Assembly (NCBI GenBank): GCA_937918935.1
Contig: CAKZSI010000051.1
Span: 1 to 47,798 of the forward strand
Direction of reading: 5' to 3'
DNA: 47,798 nucleotides
Origin: an uncultured Chloroflexales bacterium
GTDB lineage: Bacteria; Chloroflexota; Chloroflexia; Chloroflexales; Chloroflexaceae
This document shows, piece after piece, positions 6,924-17,444 of the stretch; position 1 is the stretch's first letter; each line of letters starts with the position of its first letter. The position numbers were made by a program, and so were the translations under genes. The notes below the pieces were generated by a model. That model had not been told where the DNA came from and ran no database searches. It saw nothing but the letters and a program-made list of their open reading frames with translations.

Positions 6924-9900
6924 ATGACAAGCACTACCCCGAATCCTGATCTTGAGGCCATCCGCGCGCGGTTGCGCGCCACCCGTGGCCAGCAGTTCTG
7001 GCGCTCGCTGGACGAACTCGCCGATACGCCCGCCTTCCGCGAACTGGTCGAACGGGAGTTTCCGCGCGGCGCCTCGGAGATGAACGATCCGGTCTCCCGG
7101 CGAACGTTTCTGAAGCTGATGGGGGCCTCGCTGGCCCTCGCCGGGGTCACAGGCTGCACCTACATGCCGCCCGAAAAGCTCGCGCCCTTCGACCGGCAAC
7201 CCCTCGACCGCGTGCCGGGCATCCCGCGCTTTTTCGCCACCACGCTGACACTCAACGGCTACGGTACGGGTGTGCTGGTGCGCTCCGATGAGGGCCGCCC
7301 CACCAAGGTCGAGGGCAATCCGCTGCATCCAGCCAGCCTCGGCAGCACCGATCTCTTCGCCCAGGCCGAGATCCTGAACCTCTACGATCCCGATCGTTCG
7401 CAGACGGTGCTCAACCGCGGCGCCCCCAGCACATGGGATGAGTTTGTCACCACGCTCAACACCAGCCTGACCGCTCAGGGCGCCACCCGGGGCGCCGGCA
7501 TTCGCCTGCTGACTACCACGGTCAACTCGCCCACCCTGGCCGACCAGATTACCCGGTTCCTGCAGCGCTTCCCCCAGGCGCGCTGGTACCAGTACGAGCC
7601 GATCAATCGCGATAATGTCTACGAGGGCGCGCGCGCGGCCTTCGGCGAGTATGTGAGTACGCGCTACGATCTGTCGAAGGCGCAGGTGATTGTCGCCCTC
7701 GACGCTGATTTCCTCGCCCCTGGTCCGGGCTTTATCCCCTATGCCCGCGCCTTCGCCGATGGACGCCGGGTGACCAGGGCAAGCGAGGAGATGAACCGGC
7801 TCTACGTGGTCGAGGCGTCGCCTTCGACCACCGGGGCCGCCGCCGACCACCGTCTGGCCCTCAAGGCCAGCAATGTGGGGGTGTTTGCCTTTGCCCTGGC
7901 GGCGAAGCTGGGCCTCGGCGGGGCCGGCGCCGGCCTCCCCGAGGAGGCGCTGGCCTTCCTCGAGGTGGTGGCCGCAGATCTGGAGGCCCACCGCGGGGCC
8001 TGCGTGGTGATCCCCGGCGATCAGCAGCCTCCGATCGTGCACGAACTGGCCCATCGCATCAATGCCGCACTGGGCAACGTCGGCAGCACGGTGATCTACA
8101 CCGAGCCGGTTGAGGCTCGCCCCGCCAACCAGACCAGCGAGATTGCCGGGCTGGTCAATGAGATCAACGCCGGTCAGGTGGAACTGCTGGTCATCCTCGG
8201 CGGCAACCCGGCCTACAACGCTCCCGGCGATCTGCGTTTCGCTGAGGCGCTCCAGCGGGTGCCGCTCAGTGTGCATCACAGTCTCTTTGTAGATGAGACC
8301 TCGGCCCTGAGCGCCTGGCACATCCCCGCCGCCCATCAACTGGAGAGCTGGAGCGACGCCCGGGCCTTCGATGGCACGGCCAGCATCGTGCAGCCTCTCA
8401 TCGAGCCACTGTACGGCGGTAAGACTGAGCACGAGATGCTCGCCGCTCTGCTTGGTCAGCCTGATGCCAAACCTTATGATCTGGTGCGCGCCACCTGGGA
8501 AGCCAGCGGGCTTGCCAATGGCAACTTCGAGGCCTTCTGGCAGAGCGCCCTGGCCAGCGGGGTGATCAGCGGCACCGCCGCACCGACCGTCACGCCCGCC
8601 CTGCAACCAGCCGTCGGCGGCGCGGTGGCCGCCCCCGCCGCTGAGGACCTGGAGATCGTCTTCCGCCCCGACCCCTCGGTGTGGGACGGCGCCTATACCA
8701 ATAATGGCTGGATGATGGAACTGCCCCGCCCGCTGACCAAGCTGGTCTGGGATAATGCGGTGCTCATGAGCATTGGCACTGCCTCACGCCTGCTCGGGTT
8801 GGGCTTTAATGTGGACGATCTGAAGAATCCCGACAGCGACCAGCGCCAGATTGCCCTCGAGCGGATGACCGCCGCCAATGGCACGATGGTGACCATCCGC
8901 TACGCTGGCGGTGTGCTGGAACTGCCTCTCTGGCTGACCCCGGGCCACGCCGAGAACTCGATGACGGTATACCTGGGCTTTGGCCGCCGTAACGCCGGGC
9001 GGGTCGGCGATGGCGTGGGCGTTGATGTGTATCCGGTGCGCACCAGCGCCGCGCCCTGGTTCGGTACGGGCGTGGAGGTGCGCAACGCCAACCGCAAGTA
9101 CCTCCTCGTCTCCACACAGGACCACTGGACGCTCGAGGGACGCGACATTGTGCGCGTCGGCGTCTTCCAGGAGTTCAAGCAGAACCCCAAGTACATCGCC
9201 GAAGAAGTGTACATGGAGGAGTACGGCAAGAAGACGCCCGGCCCCGGCACCGATGGCTACATCTCCTTGCAGCCAGGCAAGGATTACTCCGGACGCAACG
9301 CCTGGGGCATGACTATTAACCTCAACGCCTGCATCGGCTGCAATGCCTGCGTGGTGGCCTGCCAGGCCGAGAATAATATCCCCATCGTCGGCAAGGAGCA
9401 GGTCTCCCGTGGCCGCGAAATGCACTGGATCCGCATTGACCGCTACTACGCCGGCGACAATCTCGATAATCCTGACACGTACATGATGCCCATGGCCTGC
9501 GTGCAGTGCGAACAGGCCCCGTGCGAGGTTGTTTGCCCCGTCATCGCCACCGTCCACGATTATGAGGGGCTGAACAACATGGTGTATAATCGCTGCGTCG
9601 GCACCAAATACTGCTCCAACAACTGCCCCTACAAGGTGCGCCGCTTCAACTTCTTGCAGTACACCGACCTCAACACCCCGAGCCTGCAACTGGCCCGCAA
9701 CCCCGAGGTGACGGTCCGCAACCGGGGCGTGATGGAGAAGTGCACCTACTGCGTCCAGCGCATCAGCGCGGCGCGCATCGCCGCCAAGAAGGCCGCAGTG
9801 CAGAACGGCCAGAGCAGCTATACCATCGCAGACGGCGCGATTGTGGTGGCCTGCGAGGGCGCCTGCCCGACCCAGGCGATTGTCTTTGGCGATATTAACG

Positions 9901-10043
9901 ACACCGCAAGCCGGGTGGCGAAGTGGAAGGCGGAGCCGCATAATTACGGCGTTCTGAACCTGCTGAACATCTTCCCGCGCACGACCTACCTGGCCCGCGT
10001 GCGTAACCCGAATGAGGAACTGGAGGCCCATGGCGAGGGGTGA
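6924..10043 (+). CDS. actB: ACIII subunit ActB, molybdopterin-oxidoreductase-like plus ferredoxin-like fusion
   Basis: This is a 1039-residue fusion. Residues 55-80 carry a twin-arginine signal (SRRTFLK, arginines 59 and 60) followed by GVTGC, which reads like a lipobox at Cys78. The middle (about 85-770) is related to molybdopterin oxidoreductases, but in ACIII this part is known to have lost the cofactor. The last 250 residues are a four-cluster ferredoxin module. Cysteine groups start at 803 (CIGCNACVVAC), 859 (CVQCEQAPCEVVCP), 891 (CVGTKYCSNNCP), 940 (CTYC) and 977 (CEGACP). The protein lies on the periplasmic side and links quinol oxidation in ActC to the hemes of ActA. Domain order and length match the Chloroflexus and Roseiflexus proteins. 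Confidence 0.93.
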   Translation: MTSTTPNPDLEAIRARLRATRGQQFWRSLDELADTPAFRELVEREFPRGASEMNDPVSRRTFLKLMGASLALAGVTGCTYMPPEKLAPFDRQPLDRVPGIPRFFATTLTLNGYGTGVLVRSDEGRPTKVEGNPLHPASLGSTDLFAQAEILNLYDPDRSQTVLNRGAPSTWDEFVTTLNTSLTAQGATRGAGIRLLTTTVNSPTLADQITRFLQRFPQARWYQYEPINRDNVYEGARAAFGEYVSTRYDLSKAQVIVALDADFLAPGPGFIPYARAFADGRRVTRASEEMNRLYVVEASPSTTGAAADHRLALKASNVGVFAFALAAKLGLGGAGAGLPEEALAFLEVVAADLEAHRGACVVIPGDQQPPIVHELAHRINAALGNVGSTVIYTEPVEARPANQTSEIAGLVNEINAGQVELLVILGGNPAYNAPGDLRFAEALQRVPLSVHHSLFVDETSALSAWHIPAAHQLESWSDARAFDGTASIVQPLIEPLYGGKTEHEMLAALLGQPDAKPYDLVRATWEASGLANGNFEAFWQSALASGVISGTAAPTVTPALQPAVGGAVAAPAAEDLEIVFRPDPSVWDGAYTNNGWMMELPRPLTKLVWDNAVLMSIGTASRLLGLGFNVDDLKNPDSDQRQIALERMTAANGTMVTIRYAGGVLELPLWLTPGHAENSMTVYLGFGRRNAGRVGDGVGVDVYPVRTSAAPWFGTGVEVRNANRKYLLVSTQDHWTLEGRDIVRVGVFQEFKQNPKYIAEEVYMEEYGKKTPGPGTDGYISLQPGKDYSGRNAWGMTINLNACIGCNACVVACQAENNIPIVGKEQVSRGREMHWIRIDRYYAGDNLDNPDTYMMPMACVQCEQAPCEVVCPVIATVHDYEGLNNMVYNRCVGTKYCSNNCPYKVRRFNFLQYTDLNTPSLQLARNPEVTVRNRGVMEKCTYCVQRISAARIAAKKAAVQNGQSSYTIADGAIVVACEGACPTQAIVFGDINDTASRVAKWKAEPHNYGVLNLLNIFPRTTYLARVRNPNEELEAHGEG

Positions 10044-10207
10044 GGCGCGGAGGGCCGACCGACCCGCGCCGGGGGCGCTTCCCTCTCCGGCACGGGCCGG
10101 ATTTCCGGCAGGGACGTAGATACACCTGTTTCGGGCGCAACGCTCCAGGTTGAGCCACGATGTCCAATATCAAGGTAAACAGGACAAAGCACTAGCAAGG
10201 ATTGCCA

Positions 10208-11680
<1,473 letters not shown>

Positions 11681-11733
11681 CGCGGGAGTCGCCTGCAGGG
11701 AACCCCTGGCGGTTTCCCCTAGGAAGCACAGCT

Positions 11734-12285
11734 ATGCAGAGACGAGCAGCAACTGATATCTACGGCCTGATGGCTGAGTTCCGCACTCCCGAGGACCTCA
11801 TCGCCGCCACCCATACGGTCAAGCAGGCGGGCTATAGCCGGCTCGACGCCTTCACGCCCTTTCCCATTGAGGAGGTCATCGAAGAGGTGGCGCCTGGCGA
11901 TACCGGCGTGCCGCGCCTGGTGCTGCTGGCCGGGTTGATTGGCGCCGCCACCGGGTTCATCATCCAGTACATCGGCAACCTGGTGGACTACCCGGTCAAT
12001 ATCGGCGGACGCCCGCTGAATATCGCCAACTGGCCGGCGATGATCCCCATCACCTTCGAGGCGATGATCCTCTTCGCCGCCTTTACTGCGGCCATCAGCA
12101 TGGTGGTGCTTAACGGCCTGCCGATGCCCTACCATCCCGTATTCAACGCACCACGCTTCGATCGCGCCTCACAGGACGGCTTCTTCCTCTGCATCGAGGC
12201 GGGCGATCCGCTGTTTGACCGCGCCCAGACCGCGCAGTTCCTACGCAGCCTCGGCCCTGTTCAGGTCTCCGAGGTTGCCAACTAG
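11734..12285 (+). CDS. actD: ACIII subunit ActD (DUF3341 membrane protein)
   Basis: This 183-residue protein opens with a soluble segment, YGLMAEFRTPEDLIAATHTV, and the pattern AGYSRLDAFTPFPIEEV typical of DUF3341/ActD. Two transmembrane helices follow, around residues 65-85 and 110-135 (LVLLAGLIGAATGFIIQYI; FEAMILFAAFTAAISMVVL). In ACIII it is a structural subunit between ActC, ActB and ActF, with its N-terminal domain in the cytoplasm. The start at 11734 is preceded by AGGA. It lies 53 bp after actC and 10 bp before actE, in the conserved operon order. Confidence 0.92.
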   Translation: MQRRAATDIYGLMAEFRTPEDLIAATHTVKQAGYSRLDAFTPFPIEEVIEEVAPGDTGVPRLVLLAGLIGAATGFIIQYIGNLVDYPVNIGGRPLNIANWPAMIPITFEAMILFAAFTAAISMVVLNGLPMPYHPVFNAPRFDRASQDGFFLCIEAGDPLFDRAQTAQFLRSLGPVQVSEVAN

Positions 12286-12295
12286 GGGGGCGACG

Positions 12296-12928
12296 ATGCA
12301 ACCGCTACGCTTCCGCTGGAGTCTCTCACCGACCCGTCTCCTGCGCTACGGCTGGGTCGCCTTCCTGGCGCTGCTGCTGGCCGCCTGCCACCAGGATATG
12401 TACAATCAGCCCAAGGTACAGACCTACGACCCCAGCACCTTCTTCGCCGACGGGCGCGGGTCACGCCCCAATATCCCCGGCACCGTCGCCGTCGGTGCGG
12501 CGCAGACCGACACCTACCTCTACACCGGGCTGATCAACGGGGTCGAGGGTGATGTCATGCCTTTCGAGATCACCCGCGCCGTCCTGGAACGTGGCCAGCA
12601 ACAGTACAACATCTGGTGCGCCGTCTGTCACGGTGAAGCCGGCTACGGCCAGAGCGTGGTGGCCCAGCGCGGCGGCATCGTTCCAGCCAACTTCCACCAG
12701 CAGCGCCTCCGCGACGCGCCAATCGGCCACTTCTTCGTGATTATCACCAATGGCGTGTACCGCGGCGACCCGGCGAAGGATGGCTACCAGTCAATGTACT
12801 CCTATGCCTCGCGCATCAAGGCCGAGGATCGCTGGGCGATTGCCGCCTATATCCGCGCGCTGCAACTCAGCCAGAACGCGACGCTTGACGACGTGCCCCC
12901 CGAGCAGCGGGCCAATCTGGGGCAGTAA
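12296..12928 (+). CDS. actE: ACIII subunit ActE, monoheme cytochrome c lipoprotein
   Basis: This is a 210-residue protein. The signal peptide ends in a lipobox (LLAAC, Cys31), so it is lipid-anchored on the periplasmic side. The single heme c site is CAVCH at residues 108-112, and a methionine in the YQSMYSYA segment is the likely distal ligand. ActE is thought to hand electrons from ActA to a soluble acceptor. The start is the ATG at 12296 with AGGGGGG 5 nt upstream. The frame is open further upstream, inside actD, but that part shows no signal peptide. Confidence 0.92.
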   Translation: MQPLRFRWSLSPTRLLRYGWVAFLALLLAACHQDMYNQPKVQTYDPSTFFADGRGSRPNIPGTVAVGAAQTDTYLYTGLINGVEGDVMPFEITRAVLERGQQQYNIWCAVCHGEAGYGQSVVAQRGGIVPANFHQQRLRDAPIGHFFVIITNGVYRGDPAKDGYQSMYSYASRIKAEDRWAIAAYIRALQLSQNATLDDVPPEQRANLGQ

Positions 12929-12963
12929 AACATCAGGGCCGCGGTGTATCTAGAGAGCTGCTT

Positions 12964-14196
12964 ATGGCGACAACCACCTTTCCCCGAACCCAGGCGCCCC
13001 AACTGAACCGCGTGCAGGTGATTGGCATCGGCGCCGCGGTGATCGGGCTGGCGCTGCTCGGCCTGGGCTTCGTGCTCAATCCCGAGCAATTCGCGAAGTC
13101 CTACATTTTCGGCTTCTACTTCACGATCGCCTTCTCCCTGGGCTGCCTGGGCTTCCTGATGGTGCAGCACCTCACCGGCGGCGCCTGGGGCATCACGGCG
13201 CGGCGCATCTTCGAGGCCGGGGCGATGATCCTGCCGATCTTCTTCATCGCCAGCATTCCGGTGATTATGGTGGCCTACAACACCTTCGGGTTCGAGCATG
13301 CCATCTACCACTGGGCCGACCCCAGGATCGTCACCCCTGGCAGCCCCGAGTTCGATCCGATCATCGCCCACAAGGTGCCGTGGATGAGTCCGCCCTGGTT
13401 CGCCGGGCGCATGGTGCTCTACTTCGCTGTCTGGAGCATCCTGGCCTTCCTCCTGCGCACCTGGTCCCTCCAACAGGACCGGGGGGCCGACCCCATCGTG
13501 ACGGCAACGCGCATGCGGCGCCTCAGCGGCATCGGCGTGGCCCTGTTCGTGCTGAGCGTCACCTTCTTCGCCTTCGATGTGGGTATGTCCCTCGACGCCC
13601 ACTGGTACTCGACGATCTACGGCGCGCACTACATCGTCAATGCTGGATTGGGCACCCTGGCCTTTACCATCCTTGCCCTCACCCAGGTTCGCCAGACCGA
13701 GATCTTCAAGGAACACGTGCCCGTCAAACCGATCCACGACCTGGGCAAGCTGATGCTCGCCTTTACTGTGCTGTGGACCTATATGTCCTTCGGCCAGTAT
13801 GTGATCATCTGGTCGGGCGACGTGGCCGAGTTCACGCCCTGGTTCGCCCGGCGCCGCGAGGCGGGCTGGCTCGTTGTGGTGATCTTCTTGATGATCGCCT
13901 CCTTCCTGATGCCCTTCTTCGCCCTGCTCGGGCGCAAGCCAAAACGTAATTTGAACTACCTGGCCATCGTCGCAACCTGGATCATCTTCGTGCGCCTGAT
14001 TGATATGGCGTGGATCATTTTGCCCGAGTTCCACGCTACTCCCACCGAGGCGCTGCTCAGCTTTACCAACCTGGCCGCCCCTATTGGCCTGATGGGGGTC
14101 TGGGTGGCCCTGTGGGCCTTCTTTATGCAACGGGCCTCGCTCCTGCCCCTCAATGATCCGCAAATGGAGAACTTGCACGCCGGAGGTCATCACTGA
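12964..14196 (+). CDS. actF: ACIII subunit ActF, NrfD-like membrane protein
   Basis: This is a 410-residue integral membrane protein with about ten helices, a shorter paralogue of ActC. ActF pairs with ActC in the membrane and carries a putative proton path in ACIII structures. Charged residues sit in or near helices, for example in VLWTYMSFGQYVIIWSGD. The stop codon overlaps the start of actG as TGATG, so the two are translationally coupled. Confidence 0.92.
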   Translation: MATTTFPRTQAPQLNRVQVIGIGAAVIGLALLGLGFVLNPEQFAKSYIFGFYFTIAFSLGCLGFLMVQHLTGGAWGITARRIFEAGAMILPIFFIASIPVIMVAYNTFGFEHAIYHWADPRIVTPGSPEFDPIIAHKVPWMSPPWFAGRMVLYFAVWSILAFLLRTWSLQQDRGADPIVTATRMRRLSGIGVALFVLSVTFFAFDVGMSLDAHWYSTIYGAHYIVNAGLGTLAFTILALTQVRQTEIFKEHVPVKPIHDLGKLMLAFTVLWTYMSFGQYVIIWSGDVAEFTPWFARRREAGWLVVVIFLMIASFLMPFFALLGRKPKRNLNYLAIVATWIIFVRLIDMAWIILPEFHATPTEALLSFTNLAAPIGLMGVWVALWAFFMQRASLLPLNDPQMENLHAGGHH

Positions 14197-14543
14197 TGAG
14201 TTACCGTTTTCAACCCTCCTACCCGCCTGAGCAACGACAGGTTGCTTACCAGCCGGCCCCACGGGGAGGAGCGCCGGGGGTGGTGCAGATCCTGAGTGGC
14301 CTCCTGGTGGCCTTCCTCGTGGTGAGCCTGCTGGTAATGCTCGCCGGGCGTGTCCCCTTCGTACCCAGCGCGACACCGCTCAGCGGGCCGACGTACAAGA
14401 ACTACGTCATTCCCGACCGTGAACTGCTTGGCAGCTATGGCAATACGACCGAAGGAAAGATCCATATCCCGATTGACCGGGCGATGGACCTGATCGTTGA
14501 GCGCGGGCTACCGACACGCAGCAATCCCAGCCCCACACCGTAG
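14196..14543 (+). CDS. actG: ACIII subunit ActG, small single-helix protein
   Basis: This 115-residue protein has a proline- and glutamine-rich N-terminus, then one transmembrane helix around residues 27-50 (VVQILSGLLVAFLVVSLLVM). A soluble tail follows with the pattern IHIPIDRAMDLIVERGLPTR. Position at the end of actABCDEF, overlap with actF and the single helix identify it as ActG, a peripheral ACIII subunit. The IPIDRAM-x-LIVERGLP tail resembles the quinol- or cytochrome-linked tails of related small subunits in oxidase operons, but I cannot assign a function. A strong hairpin follows. Confidence 0.82.
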   Translation: MSYRFQPSYPPEQRQVAYQPAPRGGAPGVVQILSGLLVAFLVVSLLVMLAGRVPFVPSATPLSGPTYKNYVIPDRELLGSYGNTTEGKIHIPIDRAMDLIVERGLPTRSNPSPTP

Positions 14544-14551
14544 GCGTGGAG

Positions 14552-14601
14552 AGGTGTGGAGGTGTAGATCTTCCAGAAGATCCGAACACACCTCCACACC
14601 T
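14552..14601. terminator. Long hairpin ending the ACIII operon, shared with the convergent gene
   Basis: AGGTGTGGAGGTGT at 14552-14565 pairs perfectly with ACACCTCCACACCT at 14588-14601 (14 bp). Inside, GATCTTC/GAAGATC adds 7 bp around a CA loop. The right arm overlaps the stop codon of the leftward hydrolase gene, so the structure serves both convergent genes. A related GTGTGGAGGTGTGGAGGTGT stretch lies at about 40951. Confidence 0.75.
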
Positions 14602-15562
14602 ACCCGTACCGTACCACCTTCCCCTCAAAGCGCCGCAGGCCCTCCGCGTGCACCAGATACTCCAGATGGGCGATCGTCTCAGCCACGGCGAAGCGCATCT
14701 CGTGAGTGGTGTACTGGTCGAAGAGGAACACCCGTCGCGCTACCTCATAGGCGGTGGCGCCCCCGTCCAGCGCGGCGCGCATCGCCGCGAGCCGGTCGGC
14801 GTGATGGCGCTGCAACTCCCCGATACGCTCGCGCCACGTCTGAATGAGTGACTTGTGCCCCGGCAGGGCCAGGCGGACGGGCACATCGGCCAGTTCCGCC
14901 AGCGAGGCCAGGTAGCGCCCCAGCGGGTTCGGCTCGCTCCCCGGCCAGACCCCGATGTGGGGCGTGATGGTGTTGAGCAGGTGATCGCCGCAGAGCAGCA
15001 GGCCATCGGCTTCGTCGAAGAAGATCAGTTGCCCATCGCTGTGACCCGGCGCGTGCAGGGCTACAAAGTGGCGCCCGGCCATCAGCAGTCGCTCGCCGGG
15101 TGTAATGAACCGCACCCGGGGATGGGGGAGCGTCGCCGCGCGCAGGCGCGCCACATCGCGCGCGATCGTCGCCACCAGGTCATCGGGCGTGCCGTGGGCG
15201 GTAAACAGGGCGACCATTGGTTCGGGCGCATCGGGCGGCTTGCCCCAGATCCCGTCCGCCAGTTCGGCCTCGCGGGACGCCATCAGCACCGGCGCGCCGG
15301 TGAGGTCCTGAAGCCAGCCGGCCATCCCGTAGTGGTCGGGATGATGGTGGCTGACGATGATTCGCTGGATGGCCTCCGGTTTCAACTCAAGGCTGGCCAG
15401 CCCCTCGCGCCAGGCCGCTTCGCCGGCGGGGGTGTGCAAGCCGGTATCAAACACTGTCCACCCCTCGGGATCACGCAAGAGATAGCAATTCACACTGTTC
15501 AGGGCAAAGGGCAACGGCAAACGCACGAGAAAGACGTCACGAGCGACTTCGCTGATGGACAT
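14600..15562 (-). CDS. Metallo-beta-lactamase-fold hydrolase
   Basis: This is a 320-residue cytoplasmic protein with the zinc-binding HxHxDH motif as HHHPDH at residues 72-77. Later metal-ligand segments are LHAPGHSDGQL and LLLCGDH, and LALPGHK comes near the end. This is the glyoxalase II/RNase Z-like hydrolase fold. The C-terminal third, with HADRLAAMRAALDGG and the Y-D-helix region, resembles MBL hydrolases with an added winged-helix-like tail (LACTB2 type). The substrate is unknown. GGAG lies 8 nt before the ATG. It faces the ACIII operon and shares its terminator hairpin. Confidence 0.8.
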   Translation of the reverse strand: MSISEVARDVFLVRLPLPFALNSVNCYLLRDPEGWTVFDTGLHTPAGEAAWREGLASLELKPEAIQRIIVSHHHPDHYGMAGWLQDLTGAPVLMASREAELADGIWGKPPDAPEPMVALFTAHGTPDDLVATIARDVARLRAATLPHPRVRFITPGERLLMAGRHFVALHAPGHSDGQLIFFDEADGLLLCGDHLLNTITPHIGVWPGSEPNPLGRYLASLAELADVPVRLALPGHKSLIQTWRERIGELQRHHADRLAAMRAALDGGATAYEVARRVFLFDQYTTHEMRFAVAETIAHLEYLVHAEGLRRFEGKVVRYG

Positions 15563-15662
15563 GGCTCTGCTCCGCAGTAGTGGCGATCGGTTACTGTATC
15601 ATAGCAAACTATTGTGTGCAGGGAATCAACTGGAGGACCCTGGCGCCCTGCAGTAGCTTGCA

Positions 15663-15770
15663 GGGGTATGGGGAAAGCTGGTTGCCCCACGCCCCTCCCC
15701 ACAGCACGCACGCCAGCTCTGCTGGGCAGGTTGCAGGGGTATGGGGAAACCTGGTTGCCCCACGCCCCTG
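15663..15770. repeat. Two copies of the dispersed palindrome before the rhodanese-like gene
   Basis: Copy one (15663-15696) and copy two (15733-15770) each contain GGGGTATGGGGAAA, then GGTTGCCCCACGCCCCT. Copies are about 72 bp apart. The core TGGGGAAACC-TGGTTGCCCCA is an imperfect palindrome. The sequence CAGGGGTATGGGGAAA in both suggests the repeat unit is longer than the palindrome. The 244-bp gap (15563-15806) holds nothing else that I recognise except a -10-like hexamer. Confidence 0.7.
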
Positions 15771-15793
15771 CCGAAGGTAAGCGCCGCCTGTGC

Positions 15794-15799
15794 TACAAT
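15794..15799 (+). promoter_or_regulatory. Possible -10 box of a leaderless transcript
   Basis: TACAAT lies 7 nt before the ATG at 15807, which has no Shine-Dalgarno sequence. Spacing and context match the site before the gene at 662. Confidence 0.45.
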
Positions 15800-15806
15800 A
15801 CGGCTC

Positions 15807-16367
15807 ATGACAACGCAACCCGACACCGAAAACCAGCGCGGTGCGCCACGCTGGCTCTTGCCCGCGATGGTGGGTGCGATCATCCTCCTGGCGGCCCTGC
15901 TGGCCGTTGTGTTAACCGGCAGGCTAGTACCGGCCCGACCGGCGCCCGCAGCCTCTTCGCCGGAACAACAGGCTGCCGCGACTGCCCACGCGGGCGCCAC
16001 CGGCGAGGCGGTCCCCCAGGCCCACGGGGGCCTGAACCCGGAGGGACCGGCGGTAGAGGTGATCAGCCTGGCGGAGGCGCGGGCCCTGTTTGACGCGGGC
16101 AAGGCGATCTTCGTTGATGTGCGCTCGGGGAGCGCCTTCAGCGCCGGTCACATCCCCGGCGCCCTGACCATCACCTCACGGGAACTGGAGGAGCGCCTGA
16201 AGGACCTGCCGGACGGCGCCATGATCATCGCCTATGGCGACGCCGAGCGGCCTGAGTCCGGCCAGCGAGGGGCGCAGATCTTCATGGAACTCGGCTACCC
16301 CCGGGTGATTGCGCTGGAGGGTGGTTTCCAGGCCTGGCGCGATGCGGGCCACCCCGTTGAGCCATAG
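15807..16367 (+). CDS. Membrane-anchored rhodanese-like protein lacking the catalytic cysteine
   Basis: This is a 186-residue protein with one N-terminal transmembrane helix (about residues 15-40). An alanine-rich linker follows, then a rhodanese-homology domain from about residue 85. The domain has the usual IFVDVRSGSAFSAGHIPGA signature and a C-terminal ALEGGFQAWRDAGHPVEP. At the active-site loop, where active rhodaneses have a cysteine after a hydrophobic strand, the sequence is MIIAYGDAERPES, so the sulfur-carrying cysteine is absent. It is therefore probably a binding or sensing domain on the outer face of the membrane. The EamA transporter gene starts 13 bp downstream, so the two are likely co-transcribed. 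Confidence 0.75.
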   Translation: MTTQPDTENQRGAPRWLLPAMVGAIILLAALLAVVLTGRLVPARPAPAASSPEQQAAATAHAGATGEAVPQAHGGLNPEGPAVEVISLAEARALFDAGKAIFVDVRSGSAFSAGHIPGALTITSRELEERLKDLPDGAMIIAYGDAERPESGQRGAQIFMELGYPRVIALEGGFQAWRDAGHPVEP

Positions 16368-16380
16368 CGACGAGGTGGCT

Positions 16381-17262
16381 GTGCCCGCACCCTCAAGCCC
16401 CAATGCAGTGGTGTTTGCCGCCCTCTGGATGAGCGGCGCCCTGCTCTCGTTCATGGCCATGGCCGTCGGCGGTCGTGAACTTGCCGCAGAACTGAGCACC
16501 TTTCAGATCCTGTTTTTTCGCAGCCTGGTGGGCCTGATCGTCGTTGGCTGGCTCCTCATGCGCGGCGGCCAGCGGCAGGTGCGCAGCCCGCCCCTCGGGC
16601 TACACCTGGTCCGCAACCTGGCCCACTTCGGCGGGCAGTTCGGCTGGTTCTACGGGCTGGCCTTCATCCCCCTGGCCGAAGTCTTCGCGATCGAGTTCAC
16701 CGCACCGATCTGGACGGCAATCTGGGCGGCATTGCTGCTCGGCGAGCGCATCACCGCGCCGCGCCTGGCCGCCGTCGGCCTGGGCCTCACCGGGCTGCTG
16801 ATCATCCTCCGGCCCGGCATACAGAGCGTACATCCGGCAGCCCTGGCTGTCCTGGCCGGCGCGGTGTGTTTCGCCCTTACCCACACCCTGACGCGCCGGC
16901 TGGCGCTTAGCGAAACGCCCCTGGCGATCCTGTTCTATATGACCCTGATCCAGGCGCCGCTGGCACTGGCGCCCTCACTGGCTGGCTGGACCACGCCATC
17001 GCTCCCAATATGGCCCTGGATACTCGTCGTAGGTCTGTGCGCCCTGAGCGCCCACTACTGCATGGCGCGGGCTCTGACTCTGGCACCGACCACTGTGGTC
17101 GTGCCGATGGACTTTCTGCGCCTGCCGCTGATCGCCGTCGTCGGCGCCCTGGCCTACGGCGAGCCACTGGAATGGACGGTGCTGCTTGGTGCGGTGGTGA
17201 TGCTCGCCGGCATCTGGATCAATGTCAGGGCCGAACACCAGCGCCTGGCCCTCGCCGAGTAG
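16381..17262 (+). CDS. EamA/DMT-family transporter
   Basis: This is a 293-residue membrane protein with ten hydrophobic helices in two repeated halves, the drug/metabolite transporter layout. It has FFRSLVGLIVVGWLL in the first half and GAVCFALTHTLTRRLAL opening the second. EFTAPIWTAIWAALLLGERI and YGEPLEWTVLLGAVVMLAGI are the two EamA signature stretches (LGE and YGE before the last helix of each half). The start is set at GTG 16381, with GAGG 5 nt upstream. The frame is open to 16309, but that part overlaps the rhodanese gene. Substrate unknown; S-adenosylmethionine, amino acids and nucleosides are all carried by relatives. Confidence 0.82.
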   Translation: MPAPSSPNAVVFAALWMSGALLSFMAMAVGGRELAAELSTFQILFFRSLVGLIVVGWLLMRGGQRQVRSPPLGLHLVRNLAHFGGQFGWFYGLAFIPLAEVFAIEFTAPIWTAIWAALLLGERITAPRLAAVGLGLTGLLIILRPGIQSVHPAALAVLAGAVCFALTHTLTRRLALSETPLAILFYMTLIQAPLALAPSLAGWTTPSLPIWPWILVVGLCALSAHYCMARALTLAPTTVVVPMDFLRLPLIAVVGALAYGEPLEWTVLLGAVVMLAGIWINVRAEHQRLALAE

Positions 17263-17307
17263 CTCCGGGCGCGGAGCTAAGTGGCGCCTCCGGCTCAGGC
17301 GGGGGCC

Positions 17308-17332
17308 TGAGGAAGCCGGGGTTCCTCACCCT
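17308..17332. repeat. Copy of the dispersed palindrome (diverged)
   Basis: GAGGAA-GCCGGGG-TTCCTC, followed by ACCCT, is a shorter member of the palindrome family in the 182-bp gap between the EamA and Nudix genes. It may help end the EamA transcript. Confidence 0.45.
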
Positions 17333-17444
17333 TACGACAATACTTCGTCTCGAAGGTTTGCGGAGGAGCTATGTCCCTCCGAACCGCCCCCAGACAATGA
17401 GCATCGTCCTGGTGCCAACCACCCGATTACGAAAGGCTCACCAC

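Noticed and set aside
6801-8606. 601-codon leftward frame opposite actA/actB
   Set aside because: Antisense shadow of actB; no recognisable domain.
12847-14376. 509-codon leftward frame opposite actE, actF and actG
   Set aside because: Antisense to confirmed ACIII genes, with His/Gly/Glu-rich composition and no start signals.
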